Shown here: piece by piece, positions 9,336-17,546 of the stretch
Numbering within the stretch: the first letter of the stretch is position 1
Layout of the letters: the number at the start of each line of letters is the position of its first letter
Assembly (NCBI GenBank): GCA_000421065.1
Contig: ATWD01000003.1
Span: forward strand, 186,001-250,000
Direction of reading: 5' to 3'
Source of the DNA: Acidobacteriaceae bacterium TAA 166
GTDB lineage: Bacteria > Acidobacteriota > Terriglobia > Terriglobales > Acidobacteriaceae
Length of the DNA stretch: 64,000 nucleotides
Position numbers and translations under genes: made by a program
The notes under the pieces: model-generated
The model's database searches: none
What the model was told of the DNA's origin: nothing
The model's input: the letters and a program-made list of their open reading frames with translations, nothing else

Positions 9336-10109
9336 ATGAGTTCATTTGTGAAGTTGTCTGAGAGGTGGTTGCGGATTGGAATACCATTTGTGGTTCTTTC
9401 TGTCTTCACCATGCTCCGTGTACTGGTTGCACAGGAAGCGAAACAAGAAGACCCCACGCTCGATGCACTGAAACAGCTCGCCGCGCAAGTGGAGGCAGTT
9501 GTTCATCAGTCAAACCTTCCCGCGTTCGCGCCTCCCCAGGTTCTGCTCGATACCCAGCCTCAGATCTCCTTCTACGAAAAACACACCGTCCATTCATCGC
9601 GCTTCGGGAAGCTGCCGGCCCAGGTACAGAGTACCTTCGATCAGTGGGCCAGCTACACCACGGACCAGCCATCAGGGCAGGAGCTCTTCGAGGCCATGTT
9701 CTACCGATTCTTCTTCGTTCATGAGTTGGGGCACTGGGTCAGCATCCAGCTTATCCGCAGATTGCCGGAGGACAGGAAGAAAGTGGTGTCTGACAACTTC
9801 GACAGGAACTACTGGCAGGTAGAGATGACGGCCAACCGCATCGCCGTCGCATGGTATCGCGAACGCGATCCCGAGTACCTGGCAAAACTCGTGAATGACT
9901 TTCGCCGCATCCGGAAGAAGCTGCCGAGTCCAGTTTCTTCCGGACAGGATGAGAGGCAGTATTTCAACGCCAACTACGCGACGCTCGGCGACAATCCAAC
10001 AGCCTATGGCTGGTACCAACTGGAGATGGTCATCCTTGCCAGCGAAGAACCACCTCGTACCTTTGAGCAGGTCATGAGGGGCTTGCCGCAAATGAACTAT
10101 GAGAACTGA
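9336..10109 (+). CDS. Putative exported gluzincin-type metallopeptidase
   Basis: About 257 residues. The start is taken at the second ATG (9336), which follows GAGGA; an upstream ATG at 9321 lacks a ribosome binding site. A hydrophobic segment (IGIPFVVLSVFTMLRVLVAQ) makes it an exported or anchored protein. The motif FVHELGHW (HExxH) near residue 130 and a downstream glutamate helix (QVEMTANRIAVAWY) fit the zinc ligands of gluzincin peptidases. The family is not certain: it resembles DUF4344-like putative metallopeptidases. It shares strand and exported character with the two NTF2-like genes upstream. Confidence 0.6.
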   Translation: MSSFVKLSERWLRIGIPFVVLSVFTMLRVLVAQEAKQEDPTLDALKQLAAQVEAVVHQSNLPAFAPPQVLLDTQPQISFYEKHTVHSSRFGKLPAQVQSTFDQWASYTTDQPSGQELFEAMFYRFFFVHELGHWVSIQLIRRLPEDRKKVVSDNFDRNYWQVEMTANRIAVAWYRERDPEYLAKLVNDFRRIRKKLPSPVSSGQDERQYFNANYATLGDNPTAYGWYQLEMVILASEEPPRTFEQVMRGLPQMNYEN

Positions 10110-10742
10110 CAACGTGGAACAGAGGCGGTGCTCAGAGATCAGTACGCAGCGAGCGGACTGTGGTCATTAGTCAACTAACAAGAGACTACGAAAAAAGAGC
10201 TTCAGGGTATGTTCAGACAAACAACCCTCAACTCGATCATGTTCTCACTGAAACGAGTCAATTCCTTATTCAGTGTGAATCAGCGAGAACCTCAGGCGGC
10301 GCGTGGTGAGGAGAGATCGAGCGACTCGGTTCGGCGGTCTTCGATACGAAGCCAGTTGAGCAGGGGCTCCATGACCAGCCGCCTGGTGTTTACCATCCCT
10401 GCGGTTGCAGCATATTGCTCCAGAGCTTGGAGATGTGGATTGCATCGGGAGGCGTAAGGCCATTTCAGTGTTTCAAACGTCTCCGGTGAGGTGTGGCCAT
10501 CTCCTGCGATCGAGGCCGAAGGAGGAACTTCGATGCTGCGTGAAGGATACCTTCAACTGTAATGTCACGAAATCGATGGATGAGTCAGCGGCCGCATACA
10601 TGCTTTGATCCTGACATTCTCCAAATGTTCCCCGCGAGACATTCATGTACCGATCGTTATTATAACGATAAGTATGGTAATGTTAAGGGCGAAGGTTGAG
10701 CAGCCGCCAGATGCTTCTCGATTTTCATAGGGAGATGGGGCA
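10110..10742. other. Long intergenic region with operator
   Basis: No confident gene. A minus-strand frame at about 10310-10500 reads like protein (for example NPHLQALEQYAATAG) but has no start signal, match or motif I can name; it may be a relic. The 3' end holds the 17-bp palindrome described separately and the promoter region of the alpha/beta hydrolase gene. Confidence 0.5.
10653..10669. promoter_or_regulatory. TetR-type operator palindrome
   Basis: Perfect 17-bp palindrome around the core TCGTTAT-T-ATAACGA, about 75 bp upstream of the hydrolase start. The 15-bp core matches 13 of 15 positions of a site upstream of the MFS exporter (32395-32409). Probably bound by one TetR protein, the best candidate being the TetR at 30494. 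Confidence 0.6.
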
Positions 10743-12140
10743 ATGAGAATCGGATTCGATCTTAAGACTCAGATGCTCATTGCGTCCTTGATGCTTGCGT
10801 TTGGGCAATATGCTCATGGTTTGTCCGAGACCTACTCGTCGGTCAAGACAAACTTCGTCTCGGTGAAGAACACGCGATTAGCCTATCGGAGATACGGCAG
10901 CGCCAATGGCACGCCCCTCGTTCTCCTCTTATCTACCAGGGCGAACATGGACCTGTGGGACCCATTGCTGCTGGACCGTCTGGCTCAGAACAGAACCGTG
11001 ATCGCCTTCGACAACAAAGGCGTAGGAGATACGAGCGGTACAGCTCCGGACAACTTTGCGGCAATGGCGGATGACGCTGCTGACTTCATCACAGCCCTCG
11101 GTTATAAGAAGGTGGATATCCTCGGATTCTCCATCGGCGGCGCCGTCGCTCAGGAGTTGCTGATACGCCACAATGGACTGGTTCGTCGCGCCATTCTGGC
11201 TGGGACCGGCGCAAAGGGAGGCGACGGCGTCAACGAAATCCCCGAAAAGTCGAAATCTGTCAGCACGAAGCCTTCCTTGACGGACGACGATTTTCTCTGT
11301 GGTCTCTTCGCGCCCAGTGATCGCAGCCAGGCTTTAGGTCGCCAGTACCTTCAACGCATGAAGCAACGCGTCAGAGATCCAGACGAGCCGGTGTCTATGG
11401 CGACCGTTAGAGCGCAGGCAATTGCCAGGGAAGAGTGGGGAAGGCCACAGGAGAAACCGGATGAACGGCTGAAGACCGTTACTAATCCGGTTTTAATTTC
11501 CAACGGCATCAACGATATTCGGATGCCGACGATCAACTCCTACCGTCTGTCTCAGATTCTTCCGTATTCGCAGCTTATCTTGTATCCGGATTCAGGACAT
11601 GGCTTTTTGTTTCAATATCCGGACGTTTGTGGGAAGGCTTTTGCCGATTTCCTCGACCAAACCCTATCGGGTGTCAGCAATACAGAAGGAGAAATCGAAA
11701 TGAGGACTGCTGTTCAGTTGTTAGAGGAATATACACGCCGGGTGTCAGAAGGAAACTTCGAGAAGGCCCTCGAATTGTTCTCTCCCGATGCCGTCTTCGA
11801 GTTTCCGTATTTCCCATCCGTTGGTATCGGGGGGCATCTTGTAGGTATCGATGCGATCCGGAAGCAGATCGGGGCCTTTCTTACAAATCAGACAGAAGAT
11901 TTCAAGTTTCACAATGTTCAGATCTTTGCTGCTGAGGACCCCAACCGCGCGTTCGGAGAGTATTCGGTTACCACGCGCATCAAGGCCACAGGACGGGTCT
12001 ACAACCAACTGTACGGCGGAAGGCTGGAATCGAAAGACGGCAAGATCGTGCTGCTAAGAGAGTTCTCTGATCCTGTGGCTGCAGCAGAAGCAATCTTCCC
12101 GAATGGACTTGCGGATATTCCGGCCAAAACCGCGAAGTAA
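10743..12140 (+). CDS. Alpha/beta hydrolase fused to SnoaL-like domain
   Basis: 465 residues. An N-terminal hydrophobic segment (MLIASLMLAFGQYAHG) suggests export. Residues ~40-305 are an alpha/beta hydrolase: nucleophile elbow GFSIGG, acid loop NGINDIRMP, and catalytic histidine in DSGHGF. From residue 320 a SnoaL/NTF2-like domain follows (EEYTRRVSEGNFEKALELFS to LREFSDPVAA). The junction holds a ribosome binding site and an in-frame ATG (separate entry), so the second domain may also be made alone. Good ribosome binding site GGGAGATGGGG upstream. Substrate unknown; hydrolase of the non-haem peroxidase/esterase type. Confidence 0.75.
   Translation: MRIGFDLKTQMLIASLMLAFGQYAHGLSETYSSVKTNFVSVKNTRLAYRRYGSANGTPLVLLLSTRANMDLWDPLLLDRLAQNRTVIAFDNKGVGDTSGTAPDNFAAMADDAADFITALGYKKVDILGFSIGGAVAQELLIRHNGLVRRAILAGTGAKGGDGVNEIPEKSKSVSTKPSLTDDDFLCGLFAPSDRSQALGRQYLQRMKQRVRDPDEPVSMATVRAQAIAREEWGRPQEKPDERLKTVTNPVLISNGINDIRMPTINSYRLSQILPYSQLILYPDSGHGFLFQYPDVCGKAFADFLDQTLSGVSNTEGEIEMRTAVQLLEEYTRRVSEGNFEKALELFSPDAVFEFPYFPSVGIGGHLVGIDAIRKQIGAFLTNQTEDFKFHNVQIFAAEDPNRAFGEYSVTTRIKATGRVYNQLYGGRLESKDGKIVLLREFSDPVAAAEAIFPNGLADIPAKTAK
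11686..11702 (+). promoter_or_regulatory. Internal RBS and start for SnoaL domain
   Basis: AAGGAG at 11686-11691, eight bases, then in-frame ATG at 11700. Translation from here would give a 146-residue protein, the usual length of a free-standing SnoaL-like protein. This suggests a former separate gene whose upstream neighbour lost its stop codon, or dual translation. Confidence 0.5.
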
Positions 12141-12266
12141 CTCCCCCCGCTCGAGCTAATTCGACCCTGAAGTGGCGAGCTATGGGCCGAGTTTCATCTG
12201 GGGCGGTACTTTCATTGCAGCGATGGCCAATGTTGGTACGGCGAAATCACAACCGGAGAAGTAGAC

Positions 12267-12884
12267 ATGAAGATTGGGATTCTGGGAGCGGGAAAAGTGG
12301 GCATTACCTTGGCCACCAAATACGCGACAGCCGGACACGAAGTGCTCGTGGCAAACAGCCGTGGACCGCAAAGTGTATCGGAGATTTTCTCGAAGATCGC
12401 TGAGCCTGTCACCCCGGCGACCGTGGTGGAGGTCGTAGGGTGTGAGGTCGTGTTGCTCGCAGTCCCCTGGCTCAAGGTGCCGGAGATTCTCTCCCCCTCC
12501 TTGTCGTGGGAGAGAAGAATTCTGGTGGATACGACCAATATCTTCGCGTCCTACAAGCAAGAACTGGTGGTCGCTGATTTGAAGGGCGATTTTGGCAGCG
12601 AAGTTGTGGCCCGGCTTGCTCCGGATGCGCGCGTTGTAAAAGCATTCAACACCCTCTCCTTCGACGTGATGTTCTCGCCGACGCCGACGAACTTGAAGCG
12701 CGTGCTGTTCATCGCTGGTGATGACAAATCAGCGGCCGAGACAATTGCGGGGCTTGTTGCGCAGATTGGGCTCCATCCGGTTGTTGCCGGCAAGCTTGCC
12801 ATTGCTGGGCGTCAGATGGAGCTAGGTGGTCCATTTAGTTCGCTTGAGTTATTTGTACCGGTAAAACAAGCGGCGTCGGCATGA
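12267..12884 (+). CDS. NADP-binding F420-reductase-like oxidoreductase
   Basis: 205 residues. Starts directly with a Rossmann fold: MKIGILGAGKVGITLATKYA with the GxGxxG pattern, then NSRGPQS, the NADP-ribose loop seen in NADPH:F420 reductase-like proteins. Further family features are VVLLAVPWLKVPEIL and VVKAFNTLSF. Such cytosolic proteins of ~200 residues transfer hydride to or from NADP(H). The partner molecule is not clear, and F420 itself cannot be assumed. It starts a same-strand run of reductases (13027, 13841, 14729). Ribosome binding site GGAGAAG upstream. Confidence 0.75.
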   Translation: MKIGILGAGKVGITLATKYATAGHEVLVANSRGPQSVSEIFSKIAEPVTPATVVEVVGCEVVLLAVPWLKVPEILSPSLSWERRILVDTTNIFASYKQELVVADLKGDFGSEVVARLAPDARVVKAFNTLSFDVMFSPTPTNLKRVLFIAGDDKSAAETIAGLVAQIGLHPVVAGKLAIAGRQMELGGPFSSLELFVPVKQAASA

Positions 12885-13026
12885 GCGATTCTTCCGTCGA
12901 TATGAATGACGTAACAGCTGAGACTGTTTCCGATTCGGGTGTTGGATCATTTTCGACGTTCGTTCCTGGCTAACCGAGGGTGTGTCGCCAAATCCACCGA
13001 TTCATAAATACTGAAGGAGCAATATC

Positions 13027-13797
13027 ATGACAGACAACACAACGGCCTCACTGAATGGCAAGGTCGCGCTCGTGACCGGCGGGGCGCGTGGCCTCGGCCT
13101 TGAAATTGCTTCCCAACTTGCAGCGCGGGGAGCCTATGTCGTTATCGGAGCGCGGGAAAAGGCGAAGGCCGAAGCGGTCGTTTCCAATCTGCACGCCTTG
13201 GGGCTTGAGGCGTCCGCGATCAAGCTCGACGTAACGAGCGACGAGGATCGGCAGCAGGCTTACGCGGCAATCGACAAAGCCCACGGGAAGCTCGACATCC
13301 TCATCAACAACGCCGCCGTCCTGCTGGACAGCCCCAACGGGGGAACGCCAGCACCTCGGCAACCGAGCCGAGCCCTTCCGAGCGTCCTGCGCGAAACCTT
13401 TGAGGCGAACTTCTTTGCGCCCATTTTCCTGACGCAGCTCCTGCTCCCACTGATCGAGCGGGCAGAGGCCGGTCGCATCGTGAATGTGTCGAGCATCCGG
13501 GGATCGCTCACCCATCTGTCCGATCCGACCTCGCCGGTCTATCCGATCCGGGCACTTGCCTACGACACGTCCAAGGCTGCGCTCAATGCCTTCACCATCC
13601 TGATCGCTGAAGAACTCCGCAGCACGCCGATCAAGATAAACGCGATTCACCCTGGCTGGTTGCGGACCGATATGGGGGGCGCGGAGGCAAACATGGGTGT
13701 CGAAGAGGGCGCTCGCGCAACCATCAATTACGCCACTCTCGATGAAACCGGACCAACGGGAGGTTTCTTTTTCCTTGATGAGCGGCTGCCCTGGTAA
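13027..13797 (+). CDS. Short-chain dehydrogenase/reductase
   Basis: 256 residues. Classical SDR: cofactor motif TGGARGLG, NNAA at strand 4, catalytic serine in NVSSIRGS and YxxxK as YDTSK, followed by HPGWLRTDMGG. The segment between serine and tyrosine is somewhat long (THLSDPTSPVYPIRALA), as in carbonyl-reductase-like SDRs. AAGGAG ribosome binding site six bases upstream of the ATG. It reduces or oxidises an unidentified carbonyl/alcohol with NADP(H). The next SDR starts 43 bp downstream. Confidence 0.85.
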   Translation: MTDNTTASLNGKVALVTGGARGLGLEIASQLAARGAYVVIGAREKAKAEAVVSNLHALGLEASAIKLDVTSDEDRQQAYAAIDKAHGKLDILINNAAVLLDSPNGGTPAPRQPSRALPSVLRETFEANFFAPIFLTQLLLPLIERAEAGRIVNVSSIRGSLTHLSDPTSPVYPIRALAYDTSKAALNAFTILIAEELRSTPIKINAIHPGWLRTDMGGAEANMGVEEGARATINYATLDETGPTGGFFFLDERLPW

Positions 13798-13840
13798 GGT
13801 GCCTCTCCAAACTACATTCCAATCAACGAAGGAGTTCATG

Positions 13841-14596
13841 ATGAGTAAGACACTTTCAGGCAAGGTAGCGCTCGTTACGGGCGGGTCGCGGGGACTTGGC
13901 GTTGCAATCGCGATCGCCCTAGCGGATAAAGGGGCGGATGTCGCAATCAGCTACGTCGCTTCGGAGGAGAAGGCGGCTTCGGTCGTCGAGCAACTGAAGG
14001 CGAAAGGTGTGAAGGCCGTCGCCATCAAGGCCGATCAAGGCGATCCCTCCGCGTCGGAGCCATTGATTCGGCAGGTGGTTGAGAAGCTCGGAAAGCTCGA
14101 CATCCTGGTCAATAACGCCGCCGTCGCCTGGCAAGGCAAGAAGATCGACGATCCCGAAATTGACAATGCCGCGATGGACCGGCAGTGGACCATCAACACG
14201 ATGGGGGTCATCGCAAACATCCGCGCAGCCGTCAAGGTGCTGCCGGACAGGGGGCGCATCATCTCAATTGGCTCCGGACTCGGCACACGCATCGCTTTCC
14301 CAGGCACCGCGGACTATGCGGCGACCAAGGCCGCCATCGTTGGTTACACCAAGGGAGCGGCACGAGATCTCGGTTCACGACACATCACAGTAAACGTCGT
14401 TCAGGCGGGGATGATGGACACGGATATGGCGGCCGGATCGAAAGGAAAGCTGCCGCCAATCATCATGGAGTCACACGCTATTCAGGGTTACGTGCCCGTC
14501 GAGGAAGTGGCTGCCGCTGTTGTCTTTCTCGCGGGGCCGGATGCGGGTTCGATCACCGGATCGGTGATCGACGTCAATGGCGGATTCACTGCGTAA
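13841..14596 (+). CDS. FabG-like short-chain reductase
   Basis: 251 residues from the ATG at 13841, which has AAGGAG six bases upstream. A longer open frame to 13697 would overlap the previous gene and is rejected. SDR motifs: TGGSRGLG, NNAA, serine in ISIGSGLG, YAATK active site, and the C-terminal GSVIDVNGGF typical of FabG-like enzymes. Sits between another SDR and the ene-reductase, so a shared role in reducing reactive carbonyl/enone compounds is plausible but inferred. Confidence 0.85.
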   Translation: MSKTLSGKVALVTGGSRGLGVAIAIALADKGADVAISYVASEEKAASVVEQLKAKGVKAVAIKADQGDPSASEPLIRQVVEKLGKLDILVNNAAVAWQGKKIDDPEIDNAAMDRQWTINTMGVIANIRAAVKVLPDRGRIISIGSGLGTRIAFPGTADYAATKAAIVGYTKGAARDLGSRHITVNVVQAGMMDTDMAAGSKGKLPPIIMESHAIQGYVPVEEVAAAVVFLAGPDAGSITGSVIDVNGGFTA

Positions 14597-14728
14597 AGAG
14601 TCCGGTTTATTGTTTGGGGTTCCCTGGGGCCATCAACAACAAACCGGTGGATGGAAGGCTACCTTGCTTCCGATAGTGCATTAACAGACGTCAAGAACGT
14701 TGCAGTTTCGAACCTAAGGAAGAAACAG

Positions 14729-15832
14729 ATGACAGAGCAGATGTCGGTACTATTTGAGGGAGCCCGCGTCGGCGACCTCGATCTCCCGAATCGTGTACTC
14801 ATGGCTCCCATGACGAGAGCGCGCGCCAATGGTGCCACGCCCAGCCCACTGATGGGGACGTATTACGAACAGCGCGCCTCGGCCGGTCTGATCATATCGG
14901 AAGGAGTTGTAATCAGTCCCGAAGCGACCGGCTTTGTCAATGTCCCTGGGATCTACAGCGATGAACAGGTGGCCGCCTGGCAGTTCGTTACCGAGAAGGT
15001 TCATGGGAGAGGCGGAAGGATATTCGCCCAGCTCTGGCATGTTGGCCCGATTTCCCACCCAGATCTCCTTGGGGGAAAGCTGCCACTAGCTCCCTCAGCG
15101 ATCAATCCAAACTGGCAGGCCTTCACCAAGACCGGTCCCACGGATACTGTTACGCCGAAGGCCATGACGGCAGAGGACATCGACAGGACAATCAGCGATT
15201 TTCGTAGAGCTGCTCTCAACGCCATTGCCGCTGGGTTCGACGGCATCGAGTTGCATGCTGCAAATGCTTACCTCATCCATCAGTTTCTTGCCCCGAGTTC
15301 CAATCGCAGGACGGATAACTATGGTGGCAGTCGCGAAAATCGCAGCCGTTTCCTGTTTGAGGTAGTCGAAGCAGTTTCGTCAGCCATTGGAAACAAGCGT
15401 ACTGCCGTGCGACTCAACCCGATTGTGGATGGAGTTGCCGGCATCGTGTTGGACGACGAGTTGGAGAAGACGTTCCAGTACGTGGTCAATAAGCTGAGCG
15501 ATTTCAATCTCGCATTTCTTGAGCTCGCTGCTCTGACGCTGAAGCCAGGTTTCGACTCTGTCGAGCGAACGATAGAAATGGCGAGGCACTACCGACCACT
15601 GTATAGGGGCAACCTTGTGGTCAATGGCTCCATGACGGAAGCGCTTGCCGAGGCTGCCCTTGCCGGTCGCCTTGCCGATTTCATCGCATTTGGTAGGCCA
15701 TTTATCGCAAATCCCGACTTGGTCAGACGGTTCAGACAGGGTATCCCGCTAACCGTTCCACGGCAGGAGACTTTCTACGAGGGAGGAGAAACAGGGTACA
15801 TCGACTATCCCTTCGCCGGACCGGCTCAATAG
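14729..15832 (+). CDS. Old Yellow Enzyme-type alkene reductase
   Basis: 367 residues from the ATG at 14729 (AAGGAAGAA upstream), the usual size. OYE motifs: PNRVLMAPMTRARA at the N-terminus, FAQLWHVGPISHP, the HAANAYLIHQFLAPSSN substrate/FMN region, NRRTDNYGGSRENRSRF, and FIAFGRPFIANPDLV near the end. These cytosolic FMN enzymes of the NemA/XenA kind reduce activated C=C bonds, and some act on nitro compounds, using NADPH. It ends the reductase run, and a TetR gene with an operator follows 69 bp downstream. Confidence 0.9.
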   Translation: MTEQMSVLFEGARVGDLDLPNRVLMAPMTRARANGATPSPLMGTYYEQRASAGLIISEGVVISPEATGFVNVPGIYSDEQVAAWQFVTEKVHGRGGRIFAQLWHVGPISHPDLLGGKLPLAPSAINPNWQAFTKTGPTDTVTPKAMTAEDIDRTISDFRRAALNAIAAGFDGIELHAANAYLIHQFLAPSSNRRTDNYGGSRENRSRFLFEVVEAVSSAIGNKRTAVRLNPIVDGVAGIVLDDELEKTFQYVVNKLSDFNLAFLELAALTLKPGFDSVERTIEMARHYRPLYRGNLVVNGSMTEALAEAALAGRLADFIAFGRPFIANPDLVRRFRQGIPLTVPRQETFYEGGETGYIDYPFAGPAQ

Positions 15833-15861
15833 TTTGAGAGCTATCAATGGCGTTCCGGTCC

Positions 15862-15883
15862 GTATTCAACGGATAATGAATAC
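15862..15883. promoter_or_regulatory. ATATTCAA-N6-TTGAATAT operator, copy 1
   Basis: GTATTCAA-CGGATA-ATGAATAC. Perfect 7-bp outer arms, ending 18 bp before the TetR ATG at 15902. It would allow autoregulation of that TetR. One of seven copies with identical 22-bp layout. Confidence 0.7.
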
Positions 15884-15901
15884 GTGCGAGGAACTGTAAC
15901 G

Positions 15902-16561
15902 ATGCCAAGTAGCGTTGGAAAGCAGAAGGGGCGTGGGAGGGGAAGACCGGCAAATGATCACCTGCGCGGCGATATTGCGCTGCTGCGGGCGGGGCAGACT
16001 GCGTTCGCCCGTCACGGATTTGAGGGAGCCAGTTTGCGCAAGATTGCGGCAGTTGCCGGAGTAGATCCTGGGCTTGCCTCCCACCATTTTGGCTCCAAGG
16101 AGGCGCTCTGGGAGGCCGTGATTGACCGTCTTGCCGAATCCCTGAATCCTGCGATTGAAGAACTCAAGCAGCTCAGGCGCGACGTGCATGTCCCAATCAA
16201 GCAGCGCCTCGGCCAGGCTCTTCGCCAGCTAGTGTCTTTGAACTGCGACGAACCAGATCTCGGAATGTTCATTTCAAGAATTGGGGCGGAGAGCGGAGAA
16301 AAGCTTGACCTTTTGATCGAGCGTTTTTTGAGGCCCTATCATGACGCCTTCAAACCTCTTCTTGTGGAGGCCATGAAGAAAAAGGCAATCCCGAAGCAGC
16401 CTGTGGAGGTCATGTATTGCATGCTGACGTATGCAGTCTCCATGACTGTTTCCTATCGGCATATTCTGGAAACTTTCGGGGAACCAGTCCGAGACACAGA
16501 AAAGCTCAAAGCAGCGATTACGGAGTGCATGTTCGCCACGTTTATCGGCGATACTCCCTAA
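15902..16561 (+). CDS. TetR-family regulator (paralogue of 25376)
   Basis: 219 residues from the ATG at 15902; a GTG at 15884 is possible but abuts the operator. HTH: GASLRKIAAVAGVDPGLASH followed by HFGSKEALWEAVIDRL. The C-terminal ligand domain (LGMFISRIGAESGEKLDLLI, TYAVSMTVSYRHILETF) closely parallels the regulator at 25376 along the full length. The N-terminus is basic (GRGRGRP). A 22-bp palindrome lies directly upstream. It is a good candidate for the protein that binds the seven-copy operator. Confidence 0.85.
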   Translation: MPSSVGKQKGRGRGRPANDHLRGDIALLRAGQTAFARHGFEGASLRKIAAVAGVDPGLASHHFGSKEALWEAVIDRLAESLNPAIEELKQLRRDVHVPIKQRLGQALRQLVSLNCDEPDLGMFISRIGAESGEKLDLLIERFLRPYHDAFKPLLVEAMKKKAIPKQPVEVMYCMLTYAVSMTVSYRHILETFGEPVRDTEKLKAAITECMFATFIGDTP

Positions 16562-16627
16562 ACTGCCCGCTGACGCATGCTGAGCGAGTCTCCGGAAGTT
16601 TCTGCATCCGAGTGCTGTGTTTCGCAT

Positions 16628-16649
16628 ATATTCAATATATGTTTAATAT
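16628..16649. promoter_or_regulatory. ATATTCAA-N6-TTGAATAT operator, copy 2
   Basis: ATATTCAA-TATATG-TTTAATAT. The right arm differs at one base. Lies 85 bp upstream of the TTG start of the short TetR, within a local A/T-rich stretch. Confidence 0.6.
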
Positions 16650-16733
16650 GGAGCGCGGCGTGTTTTTCCATCGCGTGCCAAGCGAAACAGTGTCCCCTCG
16701 CGGTTTCGAAAGGCACCGGAGCAGCAAGACAGA

Positions 16734-17189
16734 TTGGTACAAACTCGCCTCGAACTGCTCGAAGCGGCGCGCGACAGGTTTGCGCTTGATGGATTCGAGA
16801 TGTCCCGGATAGAGGATATCGCCTACGCTTTGCGCAAGACCCGCGGAGCTTTCTACGCTCACTTCATGGACAAGGAAGATATCTTCCTGGCTATTTTCGA
16901 AGATGATCTCGCGCACAAAAACTGGATACTTCCGGAACAAACAGGTATTCAGCTATCTGCGACGGGCGAAATCTGGATTAGCCCGCGACAACTATTTCGA
17001 ACTCTACAAGGGAAGCGCCAGTGGCTTCTTTATCTCGAACTGCACCTGTATGCCCGAAGAACGAGGACTAGGTCCAAGCGCCTCATCTCATTGCTCGACA
17101 GGTTACAAGAACATAGTCCGGGGGCTGAATTTGCGGCGATCTTTGCTGCACTCGATGCCAATTGCAGCTCGAGCAAGGGACACAACTGA
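16734..17189 (+). CDS. Short TetR-family regulator, possibly truncated
   Basis: 151 residues from a TTG at 16734, the only usable start in a frame that opens at 16647. HTH: FEMSRIEDIAYALRKTRGAF then YAHFMDKEDIFLAIF, close to AcrR/TtgR-type repressors of RND pumps. Family members usually have 190-210 residues, so the ligand domain looks short at the C-terminus and the normal N-terminal arm (upstream in-frame RKAPEQQDRL) lacks a start codon. It may be decayed or use an unusual start. It directly precedes the RND operon and has an operator copy on each side. Confidence 0.6.
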   Translation: MVQTRLELLEAARDRFALDGFEMSRIEDIAYALRKTRGAFYAHFMDKEDIFLAIFEDDLAHKNWILPEQTGIQLSATGEIWISPRQLFRTLQGKRQWLLYLELHLYARRTRTRSKRLISLLDRLQEHSPGAEFAAIFAALDANCSSSKGHN

Positions 17190-17546
17190 GGAGCCTGCGT
17201 CTCTTGGTCGCGGTTTGCAATTCGCAGGCGTTCCAAATCCCGTCTTGCTACTTCGCAACTGATTAATTTGCATCGCCTAACTGGACGCCACATCATATTC
17301 AACATGTATTGAATATAAGCCTGGAGGATTCCTTACAAGCATTCCGTGTGCTGAACCGCGAGTCGAAGTTCGTTCGCCAACGGCGTGAACAAGCTCTCTC
17401 ACTGATTGCCAATAGTGAGAACAATTGCCATGAGTGTCCGTGCGTGCCGAATGGTGCGCGATTCACTGGTGTGCGCTCCGATGCTCCCTGTGAGCGAGCA
17501 CACTGCTGTCCTCATCTTCCAACGCTGTGCATCGGAGGTTTTGTTC
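17190..17546. other. Leader region of the RND operon
   Basis: Contains operator copy 3 at 17295-17316 and about 230 bp of untranslated leader before the adaptor start. The open frames here have no ribosome binding site or family match. No terminator hairpin was noticed. Confidence 0.5.
17295..17316. promoter_or_regulatory. ATATTCAA-N6-TTGAATAT operator, copy 3
   Basis: ATATTCAA-CATGTA-TTGAATAT, with perfect 8-bp arms, the best copy. It is the only such site between the short TetR and the RND operon and most likely controls the operon promoter. Confidence 0.75.

Noticed and set aside
12881..12973. 30-codon open frame overlapping the end of the NADP oxidoreductase gene
   Set aside because: ATGA overlap looks like coupling, but the product has no domain and there is no other evidence; too short to support.
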